NCBI GenBank assembly: GCA_945836755.1
Contig: CAMAMB010000008.1
Coordinates: 1 to 58,449, forward strand
DNA length: 58,449 nt
Reading direction: 5' to 3'
Source of the DNA: an uncultured Bacteroidales bacterium
Lineage (GTDB): Bacteria > Bacteroidota > Bacteroidia > Bacteroidales > Bacteroidaceae
Below are positions 34,254 through 43,524 of this stretch, piece after piece (position 1 is the stretch's first letter; each line of letters starts with the position of its first letter). The translations under genes were made by a program, and so were the position numbers. A model generated the notes under the pieces. The model was not told the DNA's origin. It was given only the letters and a program-made list of their open reading frames with translations, and searched no databases.

Positions 34254-36536
34254 ATGAACAAGACCTATTCCCTGACTCCCTCCTGCTGCGTACAGTCTGC
34301 GGGGCTTGCCCGCCGCCTGCTGTGGAAAGCAGCAGCCGTAGTGTTCACCCTGTTTGCTCCGGCGGCGGCCGTCCAGGCTCAGGCCCAGCAAGCCGACCTC
34401 TCCCTCGCCGATGTGGCAGCCGGAAAGTACTACCCTCAGTATGTCTACGGCATCAATCCCCTGAGCGACGGAGAGAGCTACACGCAGCTCAGCAGCGACG
34501 GACAGCGCATCGTGCGCCATTCTTTCAAAAATGGCAAAGAGCTCGACGTGCTGTTTGACGCCTCCACAGCTCGTGGCGACGCCAAGCTGAAGGCCATCGA
34601 TGGCTACATCATCTCGCCCGACGGACGCCGCATCCTCCTGCGCACACAGACAAAGTCCATCTACCGCCGCTCATACACCGCTGTCTACTACATCTACGAC
34701 AGGGACAACAAGAGCTACGAGCCGCTCAGCGATGGCGGGCCGCAGCAACAGCCTCTCTTCTCACCCGATGGCGAGAACATTGCCTTCGTAAGAGACGGCA
34801 ACCTCTTCCTCGTCAAGCTGCTCTTCGGCAACGCCGAGAGCCAGGTGACGAAAGACGGCGAGTTTAACAAGGTCATCAACGGCCTGCCCGACTGGGTCAA
34901 CGAAGAGGAATTCAGCACGGCCCGGTCATTCGACTTCTCCGCCGACGGCACCATGCTGGCCTGGGTTCGTTACGACGAGAGCCAAGTGCCCATCTACTCC
35001 ATGCAGATGTACAAAGGCGACGCCCCGGCGCTCGAAGACAACGACGCTTACCCGGGAGCCTACAACTACAAGTACCCCGTGGCCGGAGAGCAGAACAGCC
35101 GGGTCACAGTCATGACCTTCGACATTCAGAGCCGCGCCACACGCACCGTCAAGCTCCCCCTCGACGAGGACGGCTATGTGCCTCGCATCAAGTTTACCGA
35201 CAATCCCGACATGCTGGCCATCGTAACCCTCAACCGCCGTCAAAACCGCATGGACATCTATGCCGCCAACCCTCGCAGCACCGAATGCAAGCTCCTGGTG
35301 CGTGAAGAGACCGACAAGTATCTGCCCGAGTCCACCTACGGCTCACTGCGCTTCTACCCGGGCGAGTTTGCCTACATCTCCGACCGTTCGGGCTACAAGC
35401 ACATCTATCTCTACAGCCTCACCGGTAAGCTCATACGCCCCCTCACTAAGGGCCGCTTCGACGTGAGCGACTTCTACGGCTACGACCCCGCCACCAAGCA
35501 GTGCTTCTATGCCTCGCACGAGGAAAGCCCCCTGCGCACAGCCGTCTACGTGAGCAACGCTGCAGGCAAGGTCAAGAAACTCAGCACCGCCGTAGGTACA
35601 AACAGGGCCACCTTCAGTACTTCCTACCGTTACTTCATCAACGTCTACTCCTCACTCCGGCAGCCGCCCGTCACCACGCTGTGCAGCGCCACCGACGGTA
35701 AGACGCTCACCACCCTCATCGACAACGCCGCCCTCAAACAGCAGACAGACCCGCTGCTCGGACACAAGGAGCTCTTCAGCTTCACCACCGCCGACGGCGT
35801 GCAGCTCAACGGCTGGATGATAAAGCCGCGCAACTTCGACGCCTCGCGCCGCTATCCCGTCATCATGTACCAGTATTCCGGTCCCGGTTCCCAAGAGGTG
35901 ACCGACTCCTGGAGCATGGGGCTCTATCCCGGCGGTGCCTTTGAGAGCTACCTCGCCGCCAAAGGCTTCATCGTGGCCTGCGTCGACGGACGCGGCACGG
36001 GCGGTCGCGGTGCCGACTTCGAGAAATGCACTTACCTGCGCCTCGGCGAGACGGAGTCGCACGACCAGGCCATGGCGGCCCGATACATAGGTTCGCTGCC
36101 CTACGTAGACGCCCAGCGCATCGGTATATGGGGATGGAGCTTCGGTGGCTTCAACACGCTCATGTCCATGAGCGAGGGCAGCGATGTCTTCAGCGCCGGC
36201 GTGGCAGTGGCAGCGCCCTCCAACTGGAAGTACTACGACACCATTTACACCGAACGCTACATGCGCACACCCAAGGAGAACCCTGAAGGCTACGCCATCA
36301 ATCCCATCACGCGCGCACCCAAGCTCCACGGTGACCTGCTGCTCATACACGGCACGGCCGACGACAACGTGCACTTCCGCAACTTCACCGAGGTGAGCGA
36401 AGCCTATGTGCAAAACCTCAAGCCCTTCCGCCAGCAGGTCTACACCAACCGCAACCACTTCATCACCGGCGGACAGACACGGCTTCACCTCATGACTACC
36501 ATCGCCGACTTCTTCACCGAGAAGCTGAAGCCTTAA
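34254..36536 (+). CDS. Dipeptidyl peptidase IV (S9 family)
   Basis: It removes X-Pro dipeptides from peptide N-termini in the periplasm. The 760-residue protein has a signal/anchor region (about 24-43), an eight-bladed propeller with the N-terminus-binding double Glu in DWVNEEEFS, and an alpha/beta-hydrolase domain with Ser629 (GWSFGG), Asp703 (HGTADDNVHF) and His735 (RNHFITGG). The order and spacing are those of human DPP4 and the Bacteroides/Porphyromonas enzymes. It is a single-gene unit with its own promoter and a strong terminator. Relatives take part in protein use and may cleave host incretins. Confidence 0.95.
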   Translation: MNKTYSLTPSCCVQSAGLARRLLWKAAAVVFTLFAPAAAVQAQAQQADLSLADVAAGKYYPQYVYGINPLSDGESYTQLSSDGQRIVRHSFKNGKELDVLFDASTARGDAKLKAIDGYIISPDGRRILLRTQTKSIYRRSYTAVYYIYDRDNKSYEPLSDGGPQQQPLFSPDGENIAFVRDGNLFLVKLLFGNAESQVTKDGEFNKVINGLPDWVNEEEFSTARSFDFSADGTMLAWVRYDESQVPIYSMQMYKGDAPALEDNDAYPGAYNYKYPVAGEQNSRVTVMTFDIQSRATRTVKLPLDEDGYVPRIKFTDNPDMLAIVTLNRRQNRMDIYAANPRSTECKLLVREETDKYLPESTYGSLRFYPGEFAYISDRSGYKHIYLYSLTGKLIRPLTKGRFDVSDFYGYDPATKQCFYASHEESPLRTAVYVSNAAGKVKKLSTAVGTNRATFSTSYRYFINVYSSLRQPPVTTLCSATDGKTLTTLIDNAALKQQTDPLLGHKELFSFTTADGVQLNGWMIKPRNFDASRRYPVIMYQYSGPGSQEVTDSWSMGLYPGGAFESYLAAKGFIVACVDGRGTGGRGADFEKCTYLRLGETESHDQAMAARYIGSLPYVDAQRIGIWGWSFGGFNTLMSMSEGSDVFSAGVAVAAPSNWKYYDTIYTERYMRTPKENPEGYAINPITRAPKLHGDLLLIHGTADDNVHFRNFTEVSEAYVQNLKPFRQQVYTNRNHFITGGQTRLHLMTTIADFFTEKLKP

Positions 36537-36578
36537 CACCGCGCCGGGGACGTAGCCACACGCCGCCCTGCACCTGCA

Positions 36579-36619
36579 AAGAGGCTGTATCGTACCATCA
36601 CGTTACGATACAGCCTCTT
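36579..36619 (+). terminator. Terminator of dipeptidyl peptidase IV gene
   Basis: AAGAGGCTGTATCGTA (36579-36594) and TACGATACAGCCTCTT (36604-36619) form a perfect 16-bp stem with a 9-base loop, 43 bases after the stop codon. Confidence 0.85.
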
Positions 36620-37055
36620 CTCGTTGTCGCTGCGAGCCCTCCGCGCCTACTTCCACCACTTGGGGAAATACTGGCGCAGTATGTAGGGGGTGGGCTATAC
36701 ACCTGTCGCATCCACTGAAGGCCATAGACTGCTGGGCGAACGGGGCAGGAAGACGTACGACACGGCTCTTCGTGCCACTCTCCGGGCAGCACCGCACGAC
36801 GGCTACTGCTACCGGTGAAAGGGGAATAGGATTTGACTGACACGGGGTTCATATGGAGGAGATGGTGAATAATTAGGTGAACGATGTTGCTGCATATGTA
36901 AAAAAATCTGCACGAGCAAACCCACACTTTGGCTGCGCTTTCAAGCCATGCCGCCGCGGCCCACGGCCTCGCTCCTGCACCGGCCGCCACGGGGCTGCAC
37001 AGCGGGCGTGGCCGCAGGCGCTTCGGCCGTGTGTCGACAGGGCCTCGTCGTGCCT
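36620..37055. other. Gap with possible decayed gene on the minus strand
   Basis: No intact gene is seen. On the minus strand, around 36650-36700, a short frame ends as a natural-looking protein tail (LRQYFPKWWK, stop near 36650) but is broken by a stop after about 15 codons, while a neighbouring frame stays open upstream. This may be a frameshifted relic. The right part is GC-rich and borders the hairpin repeat at 37056. Confidence 0.3.
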
Positions 37056-37175
37056 GGAAGCCTTCGCGCGAGTAACATTGGGGCGGATGCCACCTTGCTT
37101 TCGGGCGGATGCAAGGTGGCATTCGGCCTAATGCTACCTTGCATCCGCCCGGATTTCACTCACGCGAAGGCTTCC
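37056..37175 (-). repeat. Hairpin-forming interspersed repeat, copy 2 (120 bp)
   Basis: This is the inverted counterpart of 12658-12776: read on the minus strand the two agree over almost the whole length, including the GGGCGGATGCAAGGT / ACCTTGCATCCGCCC stem and the terminal GGAAGCC / GGCTTCC. Its right end runs straight into the 21-bp array at 37163. Confidence 0.85.
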
Positions 37176-37266
37176 AAACATGGCGCGAAGGCTTCCAAAC
37201 ACGGGAAAAAGGCTTCCAAGCACGGGAAAAAGGCTTCCAAGCATGGGGAAAAGGCTACCGGACACG
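37163..37266 (+). repeat. Five-unit 21-bp tandem array with GGCTTCC core
   Basis: GGCTTCC starts at 37169, 37190, 37211 and 37232, and GGCTACC at 37253: a strict 21-bp period. Between cores the units vary (AAACATGGCGCGAA, AAACACGGGAAAAA, AAGCACGGGAAAAA and similar), so the core is more conserved than the linker. From 37267 to the ilv promoter at 37495 I see no gene. Confidence 0.9.
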
Positions 37267-37494
37267 GCGAGCGGACACGGCGGCGAGCGCAGGATGCTTG
37301 GCGGCGAAGGCATGAAGCCTGACAAACCGACGCGGAGCCTCTGCCTCGCGCCACCCATCCACGAAGGCCATGCCACAGGCCACCCCCCGGGCAACAGACT
37401 GAGGGCCAAGACGGCACCAAACCCTTGCGCACTGACAAGCCGGCTGTGCAAAAGCAGCCAAACGGAACAAATAAAATGGATAAAGTGCTGACAA

Positions 37495-37528
37495 TTTGAA
37501 GCAAGTGTGGGAGTTTTTCTTACATTTG
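37495..37528 (+). promoter_or_regulatory. Promoter of ilvDBNC operon
   Basis: TTTG (37495-37498) and the -7 box TACATTTG (37521-37528) are 26 bases apart, one of the best -33/-7 pairs in the window. Transcription would start near 37535. Confidence 0.75.
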
Positions 37529-37534
37529 CAAGCG

Positions 37535-37753
37535 AAAGGGCTGCATCGCCCGCCCTCGTGTCAGCATCACAGGCCGGCCACCCGTTAGGCCGCAGGCGCT
37601 CCGACACACCTATTATTATATATAGGCGTCTGCGTGTTCAGCCCGCTGCCGCGCAGCCCTACATTCTGCCGCAAGCCTCCACTTACGGCGGAGTATTTTT
37701 ACAAACGGGCACGAAGCCCGTCCACCTACAGACTACTAAACAACGCATCCACC
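37535..37753 (+). promoter_or_regulatory. Long leader of ilv operon with stem-loops
   Basis: About 220 bases separate the promoter from ilvD. CGCAGGCG and CGTCTGCG enclose an inner CCTAT-ATAGG hairpin around an AT-only loop (about 37590-37638), and ACGGGC/GCCCGT (37705-37721) makes a small second stem. One frame contains Ile-Ile-Ile codons (ATTATTATA) in the first loop, which hints at attenuation, but no convincing ATG-started leader peptide is present. Confidence 0.35.
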
Positions 37754-39559
37754 ATGATGAAGCACCCCTTACGTAGCAGCGTCTGCACCGAAGGCCGCCG
37801 CATGGCCGGCGCCCGTGCCCTATGGCTTGCCACAGGCATGAAGCGCGAGCAGATGGGCAAACCTATCATCGCCATTGCCAACTCCTTCACCCAGTTTGTG
37901 CCGGGCCACACCCACCTTCACGAAGTGGGACAGCTCGTCAAGCAGGAGATAGAGAAGCTGGGCTGCTACGCGGCCGAGTTTAACACCATCGCCATCGACG
38001 ACGGCATCGCCATGGGGCACGACGGCATGCTCTACTCCCTGCCCTCGCGCGACATCATTGCCGACTCCGTGGAGTACATGGTGCAGGCCCACAAGGCCGA
38101 CGCCCTCGTCTGCATATCCAACTGCGACAAGATTACGCCGGGCATGCTCATGGCCGCCATGCGCCTCAACATCCCGACCGTCTTCGTCAGTGGCGGAGCC
38201 ATGGAGGCAGGTGAGCTCAACGGCGAACACGTAGACCTCATCACCGCCATGGTCAAGGGCGCCGATACCTCGGTGAGCGACGCCGAACTGCAAAAGGTGG
38301 AAGCCCTCGCCTGCCCCGGCTGCGGATGCTGCTCGGGCATGTTCACCGCCAACTCCATGAACTGCCTGACCGAGGCCCTCGGCCTCTCGCTGCCCGGCAA
38401 CGGCACCATCGTGGCCACCCACACCAACCGCCGACGCCTCTTCGAAGACGCCGCACGCCTTATCGTGGACAACGCACGCCGCTACTACGAAGAGGGCGAC
38501 GAGAGTGTGCTCCCCCTCAGCATAGCCACCCGCCGGGCCTTCCTCAACGCCATGACGCTCGACATAGCCATGGGCGGCTCCACCAACACCGTGCTCCACC
38601 TGCTGGCCGTGGCCAACGAGGCCGGCGTCGACTTCAAGATGAATGACATCGACGCGCTCAGCCGCCGCGTGCCCTGCCTCTGCAAGCTCTCGCCCAACAC
38701 CACCCGCTACTCTGTGCAAGACTGCAACCGCGCCGGCGGCGTCATGGGCATCATGGGCGAGCTGGCCAAGGGCGGTCTCTTAGACCTCGACGCACCCCGC
38801 GTCAACGGCTCGACCTTAGGTAGCGACATCAAGCGCTACTCCATCACCGGCCCGACCATCGACCCCGAGGCCGACCGCATCTACCACAGCGCCCCGGGCG
38901 GCAAGTTCTGCACCAAGATGGGCGTACAGAGCACCTCGTGGGACGGTCTCGACACCGACCGCGCCACAGGCTGCATACGCGACCTCGACCACGCCTACAC
39001 CAAAGACGGCGGACTGGCCGTGCTCTTCGGCAACATAGCCCAAGACGGCTGCGTAGTCAAGACGGCCGGCGTCGACGAAGCCCTCTGGCACTTCGAAGGA
39101 AGAGCCCGTGTGTTCGACTCGCAGGAAGACGCCTGCGAAGGCATACTCGGAGGCCGGGTGGAAGCCGGCGACGTAGTGGTCATCACCCACGAAGGGCCTA
39201 AGGGAGGCCCGGGCATGCAGGAAATGCTCTACCCCACCTCCTACATCAAGAGCCGCCACCTCGGCAAGGCCTGCGCCCTCATCACCGACGGCCGCTTCTC
39301 AGGCGGCACCTCCGGCCTGAGCATCGGACACATCTCGCCCGAGGCCGCAGCCGGCGGCAACATAGGCAAGGTGGTCGACGGCGACATCATCGTCATCGAC
39401 ATACCCTCACGCAGCATCTCCGTCAAACTCTCTGACGAAGAGCTCGCCGCACGCCCGCAACGCCCCCTGCAACGCCGGCGCACCGTCTCCAAGGCCCTGA
39501 GAGCCTACGCCTCCATGGTGGCCAGCGCAGACAAGGGCGGCGTCAGAATTGTAGACTAA
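37754..39559 (+). CDS. ilvD: Dihydroxy-acid dehydratase
   Basis: It dehydrates dihydroxy-isovalerate and dihydroxy-methylvalerate to the keto acids that become valine, leucine and isoleucine. The 601-residue protein has the family signatures: [19 protein letters not shown] at the N-terminus, [11 protein letters not shown], the Fe-S ligand segment [18 protein letters not shown], and the C-terminal [14 protein letters not shown]. The start at MMKHPLRSS (37754) matches the family; an ATG three bases later is equally good. It is the first gene of ilvD-ilvB-ilvN-ilvC. Confidence 0.97.
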   Translation: MMKHPLRSSVCTEGRRMAGARALWLATGMKREQMGKPIIAIANSFTQFVPGHTHLHEVGQLVKQEIEKLGCYAAEFNTIAIDDGIAMGHDGMLYSLPSRDIIADSVEYMVQAHKADALVCISNCDKITPGMLMAAMRLNIPTVFVSGGAMEAGELNGEHVDLITAMVKGADTSVSDAELQKVEALACPGCGCCSGMFTANSMNCLTEALGLSLPGNGTIVATHTNRRRLFEDAARLIVDNARRYYEEGDESVLPLSIATRRAFLNAMTLDIAMGGSTNTVLHLLAVANEAGVDFKMNDIDALSRRVPCLCKLSPNTTRYSVQDCNRAGGVMGIMGELAKGGLLDLDAPRVNGSTLGSDIKRYSITGPTIDPEADRIYHSAPGGKFCTKMGVQSTSWDGLDTDRATGCIRDLDHAYTKDGGLAVLFGNIAQDGCVVKTAGVDEALWHFEGRARVFDSQEDACEGILGGRVEAGDVVVITHEGPKGGPGMQEMLYPTSYIKSRHLGKACALITDGRFSGGTSGLSIGHISPEAAAGGNIGKVVDGDIIVIDIPSRSISVKLSDEELAARPQRPLQRRRTVSKALRAYASMVASADKGGVRIVD

Positions 39560-39593
39560 GCAGACACACCTCAGCTACAAGCAGACACACCTC
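39558..39593 (+). repeat. 15-bp direct repeat with 21-bp spacing after ilvD
   Basis: AAGCAGACACACCTC occurs at 39558-39572 and 39579-39593. The first copy includes the last two bases of the ilvD stop codon. The period equals that of the GCTTCC arrays, but the sequence is unrelated. Confidence 0.6.
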
Positions 39594-39747
39594 TTATACA
39601 ACAAGCCTCTCCTTAATAGATAGGAAGGCCATCCTCCAGCCATAGGCAACGGCCGGACAACGCGGCCGGCAGCGAGCCCGCCCCGCGCCCCACACCGTCT
39701 GACCCCCAAGCCTCTCACTCACCCCATTCCACGCAAACCCTCAGTGT

Positions 39748-41445
39748 ATGAAAGATATACAACTCACAGGTGCCGAGATACTCATGCGCGCCCTCATCGA
39801 CGAAGGCGTAGACACCCTCTTCGGCTACCCCGGCGGCGCCATCATGCCGGTATATGATGCCCTCTACGACTACCGCGACCGCCTCAACCACATCCTTGTG
39901 CGCCACGAACAGGCAGCCACCCACGCCGCCGAAGGCTACGCACGAGTGAGCGGCCGCACAGGTGTGTGCATCGTGACCAGCGGTCCGGGCGCCACCAACA
40001 CCGTGACCGGCGTGGCCGACGCCATGGTCGACAGCACGCCCATGGTGGTCATCACCGGACAAGTGGGTGTACAGATGCTGGGATCCGACGCCTTCCAGGA
40101 GATTGACGTGGTAGACATCATGCAGCCCATCAGCAAATGGGCCTACCAGATACGCTCTCCCAAGGACGTGGCATGGGCCATCCACCGCGCCTTCTACATA
40201 GCCGGCAGCGGACGTCCCGGCCCCGTCGTGCTCGACTTCGCCAAAAACGCACAGGTGGAGAAAGCCCCCTACGAAGCAGGCACCATCGACTTCATACGCA
40301 GCTACGTGCCCATCCCACCCACCGAAAAGGAAAGCATCACGCAGGCAGCCGCCCTCATCAACGAGGCCAAACGCCCCCTCGTGCTCGTGGGACAAGGCGT
40401 AGAACTGGGACACGCCCAGCACGAACTGCGCCACTTCATCGAAAAAGCCGGCCTGCCCGCAGGCTGCACCTTGCTCGGCCTCTCAGCCCTGCCCACAGCC
40501 CATCCGCTCAACGTGGGCATGCTCGGCATGCACGGCTCACTCGGCTCTAACAAGAAGACACAAGAGTGTGACGTGCTCATAGCCGTGGGCATGCGCTTCG
40601 ACGACCGCATCACAGGCAAGCTCTCCACCTACGCACGCCAGGCCAAAGTCATCCACTTCGACATAGACCCCTCCGAAATCAACAAAAACGTCAGGGCCGA
40701 CGTAGCCGTGCTCGGCGACTGCAAGGAAACGCTGGCCGCCGTCACCGCCCTGCTCCGCCCCAATAGTCACGACGAATGGCGCGAGAGCTTCAGACCCTAC
40801 GACGAAGAAGAACGCGCAGCCGTCATCGAACCGCAGGTACACCCCACCGCAGGACCGCTGCGCATGGGTGAGGTGGTGCGCCGCGTCTCGGAGCTGACAG
40901 GCGACAAGGCCGTACTCGTGACCGACGTGGGACAGAACCAGCTCATGGCCGCACGCTACTTCCGCTTCACCGAACCCCGTAGCATCGTGACCTCAGGCGG
41001 CATGGGCACCATGGGCTACGGCCTGCCCGCCGCCATCGGCGCCACCTTCGGAGCGCCAGACCGCACAGTCTGCGTCTTCCTCGGCGACGGCGGCCTGCAA
41101 ATGTCGATACAGGAAATGGGCACCATCATGGAACAAGGCGCACCCGTCAAAATCATCCTGCTCAACAACAACTACCTGGGCAACGTGCGCCAGTGGCAGG
41201 CTCTCTTCTTCAGCCATCGCTACTCCTTCACCCCCATGGCCAACCCCGACTACGAAAAAGTGGCCGAAGCCTACCACATACCCGCCCTCACCGTGACCGA
41301 CCGCGACAAGCTCGACGACGCCATCCGCACCATGATTGCCACCCCGGGGCCGTTCCTCCTCCAAGCCGCTGTGCTCGAAGAAGACAATGTCATGCCCATG
41401 TGCTGTCCCGGCCACGACGTCGACGACATGATACTGACCTGCTAA
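39748..41445 (+). CDS. ilvB: Acetolactate synthase, large (catalytic) subunit
   Basis: This thiamine-diphosphate enzyme condenses two pyruvates, or pyruvate with 2-ketobutyrate. The 565-residue protein has the catalytic Glu54 (RHEQAATHAAEGYAR), the central FAD-binding domain and the C-terminal ThDP motif that begins with GDG (residues 446-448) and ends in LLNNNYLG. The FAD-domain segment and the QRI-type region (VRQWQALFF) support acetolactate synthase over related enzymes. It is followed 40 bases later by its regulatory subunit. The 188-base gap to ilvD has no promoter that I can see. Confidence 0.96.
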   Translation: MKDIQLTGAEILMRALIDEGVDTLFGYPGGAIMPVYDALYDYRDRLNHILVRHEQAATHAAEGYARVSGRTGVCIVTSGPGATNTVTGVADAMVDSTPMVVITGQVGVQMLGSDAFQEIDVVDIMQPISKWAYQIRSPKDVAWAIHRAFYIAGSGRPGPVVLDFAKNAQVEKAPYEAGTIDFIRSYVPIPPTEKESITQAAALINEAKRPLVLVGQGVELGHAQHELRHFIEKAGLPAGCTLLGLSALPTAHPLNVGMLGMHGSLGSNKKTQECDVLIAVGMRFDDRITGKLSTYARQAKVIHFDIDPSEINKNVRADVAVLGDCKETLAAVTALLRPNSHDEWRESFRPYDEEERAAVIEPQVHPTAGPLRMGEVVRRVSELTGDKAVLVTDVGQNQLMAARYFRFTEPRSIVTSGGMGTMGYGLPAAIGATFGAPDRTVCVFLGDGGLQMSIQEMGTIMEQGAPVKIILLNNNYLGNVRQWQALFFSHRYSFTPMANPDYEKVAEAYHIPALTVTDRDKLDDAIRTMIATPGPFLLQAAVLEEDNVMPMCCPGHDVDDMILTC

Positions 41446-41485
41446 GCCCTCCGTGGCCATCATCCACCATTCACCACATACAGGA

Positions 41486-42091
41486 ATGACCGACAAACCA
41501 CATATCACCATCGACACTGCGCCCTCGGAAGGCACACAGCTATACACCATCATCGTGTTCAGCGAGAACCTCGCCGGCGTGCTCAACCTCGTGACCAACG
41601 TCTTCACGCGCCGCCAGCTCAACATCGAGAGCCTCAACGTGTCGCCCTCCGGCGTAGACCACATCCACCGCTACACCATCACCACCTACACCGACGAACA
41701 CACCGTGCAGACCCTCGTCAAGCAGCTCGAAAAGAAGATTGACGTCATTCAGGCGCAGTACTTCCTCAGCGACGAGGTCTTCGTCATGGATCAGGCCCTG
41801 TACAAGATAGCCACCGCACGTCTCATCGAAAACCGCGAGATATCCAAGGCCATCCGCTTCTTTGACGGACACATCGTCGAAGTGAACGCCACCTACGCCA
41901 TCGTATCTAAGAACGGCCTGCCCGAGGAGACACTGGCCCTCTACCGTAAGCTCAAAAGCTTCGGCTGCATCTTGCAGTACGTCAGCAGTGGCGTGGTGGC
42001 CGTCACCAAGAGCCAACGCGAAGAGCTAAAGGAGTTCCTCTCCCTGCGCGAGGAAGAAGGACGACAGGGGCAGCAGCTGAGCGAAATCTAA
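41486..42091 (+). CDS. ilvN: Acetolactate synthase, small (regulatory) subunit
   Basis: The 201-residue protein has an N-terminal ACT domain (about 18-90: TIIVFSENLAGVLNLVTNVF, then RRQLNIESLNVSPS) and the C-terminal domain of long small subunits (about 100-190). Such subunits raise the activity of IlvB and confer feedback inhibition by valine. The start at 41486 gives a short hydrophilic leader before the ACT domain; a start at 41453 is possible. Located directly after its partner gene. Confidence 0.95.
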   Translation: MTDKPHITIDTAPSEGTQLYTIIVFSENLAGVLNLVTNVFTRRQLNIESLNVSPSGVDHIHRYTITTYTDEHTVQTLVKQLEKKIDVIQAQYFLSDEVFVMDQALYKIATARLIENREISKAIRFFDGHIVEVNATYAIVSKNGLPEETLALYRKLKSFGCILQYVSSGVVAVTKSQREELKEFLSLREEEGRQGQQLSEI

Positions 42092-42155
42092 AAGCCTCCG
42101 CCCCTGCTCCGCAAGCAACAGACTATCACATTCAACCATCATAAAATCCACACAA

Positions 42156-43199
42156 ATGGCACAACTGAATTTTGGCGGCGTCATCGAAGAAGTGATGACC
42201 CGCGAAGAATTTCCTCTCGAGAAAGCACGTGAAATCTTGAAGGACGAGACCATCGCCGTACTGGGCTACGGTGTGCAGGGTCCCGGCCAGGCATGCAACC
42301 TGCGCGACAATGGCTTCAATGTCATCGTAGGCCAGCGCCCCGGCAAGACTTACGAGAAAGCCGTGGCCGACGGATGGGTGCCCGGCGAGACGCTCTTCTC
42401 ACTTGAAGAGGCTGCCGAGAAGGGTACCATCGTATGTATGCTCCTCTCCGACGCTGCCCAGATGCAGCTCTGGCCCAGCATCAAGCCCCACCTCACCGCC
42501 GGCAAGACCCTCTACTTCTCCCACGGCTTCGCCATCACCTGGAGCGACCGCACGGGCGTAGTTCCCCCCGCCGACATCGACGTCATCATGGTGGCTCCCA
42601 AGGGCTCAGGCACTTCTCTGCGCACCATGTTCCTCGAGGGACGCGGCCTCAACAGCTCATACGCCGTCTACCAGGACGCTTCAGGCCACGCCACCGAAAA
42701 GGTACTGGCCTTCGGCGTCGGCATAGGCTCCGGCTACCTCTTCAAGACCGACTTCAAGCGCGAGGCCACCAGCGACCTCACCGGCGAACGCGGCTCACTC
42801 ATGGGTGCCATACAGGGCCTCTTCCTCGCACAGTACGAGACTCTCCGCGAACACGGCCACACGCCCTCTGAAGCCTTCAACGAGACCGTGGAAGAGTTTA
42901 CACAGTCGCTCCTCCCCATGGTAGGCAAAAACGGCATGGACTGGATGTACGCCAACTGCTCTACCACCGCACAGCGAGGCGCCCTCGACTGGATGGGCCC
43001 CTTCCACGACGCCATCAAGCCCGTCATGGAGAAGCTCTACGAGAGCGTAGCCACCGGCAACGAGGCACAAATCTCTATCGACAGCAACTCGAAGCCTGAC
43101 TACCGCGTGGGCCTCGAAGCTGAGCTCAAAGCCCTCCGCGAGAGCGAGATGTGGCGCGCCGGCGAGACCGTCCGCACCCTCCGTCCCGAGAACAACTAA
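42156..43199 (+). CDS. ilvC: Ketol-acid reductoisomerase
   Basis: It rearranges and reduces acetolactate or acetohydroxybutyrate. The 347-residue class I enzyme has a nucleotide-binding GYGVQGPGQACNLRDNG (GxGxxG at 37-44), a VGQRPGKTYEKA cofactor loop, and the knotted helical domain with the metal-binding Glu residues (LTGERGSLMGAIQGLF; ETVEEFTQSLLPMV). The GPGQ variant of the glycine loop, in place of GSQ, is characteristic of the Bacteroidetes form as I recall it. The loop carries few positive charges, so the cofactor preference should not be assumed. It ends the ilv operon. Confidence 0.97.
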   Translation: MAQLNFGGVIEEVMTREEFPLEKAREILKDETIAVLGYGVQGPGQACNLRDNGFNVIVGQRPGKTYEKAVADGWVPGETLFSLEEAAEKGTIVCMLLSDAAQMQLWPSIKPHLTAGKTLYFSHGFAITWSDRTGVVPPADIDVIMVAPKGSGTSLRTMFLEGRGLNSSYAVYQDASGHATEKVLAFGVGIGSGYLFKTDFKREATSDLTGERGSLMGAIQGLFLAQYETLREHGHTPSEAFNETVEEFTQSLLPMVGKNGMDWMYANCSTTAQRGALDWMGPFHDAIKPVMEKLYESVATGNEAQISIDSNSKPDYRVGLEAELKALRESEMWRAGETVRTLRPENN

Positions 43200-43243
43200 C
43201 CGACGCCTACCGGCTCTCTCCTTCAGCCAAGGCTTCGCAGCCC

Positions 43244-43281
43244 CAAGCCCCGCCCAACGATGGTTCGCTGAGCGGGGCTTG
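43244..43281 (+). terminator. Terminator of ilv operon
   Basis: CAAGCCCCGC (43244-43253) and GCGGGGCTTG (43272-43281) form a perfect 10-bp stem with an 18-base loop, 45 bases after ilvC. The stretch 43282-43488 shows no gene. Confidence 0.7.
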
Positions 43282-43488
43282 CTGTCGCAAAGCCGCCTAT
43301 CGCCGCTGCCGGGACGGGCCTGCCCCCTCACGAAGTCCCGGCCCACCGAAAGGCCCGGCGACAGTCGAGGCGCGCACGGCCTCCGGAAATGGGCGGAAAA
43401 ACGGCTGCGAGAGGGCAAAAACAACCCACATGAACCTCCGCACACGAAAAAGGCGACGCTCAACCTCGGCTGTCCTTCGACAAAGCAC

Positions 43489-43496
43489 TATTTTTG
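43489..43496 (+). promoter_or_regulatory. -7 box of DUF4738-like lipoprotein gene
   Basis: TATTTTTG matches TAnnTTTG, 29 bases before the ATG at 43525. Confidence 0.55.
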
Positions 43497-43524
43497 TACA
43501 CTGATTAAGCCCATTTTCCCTACC

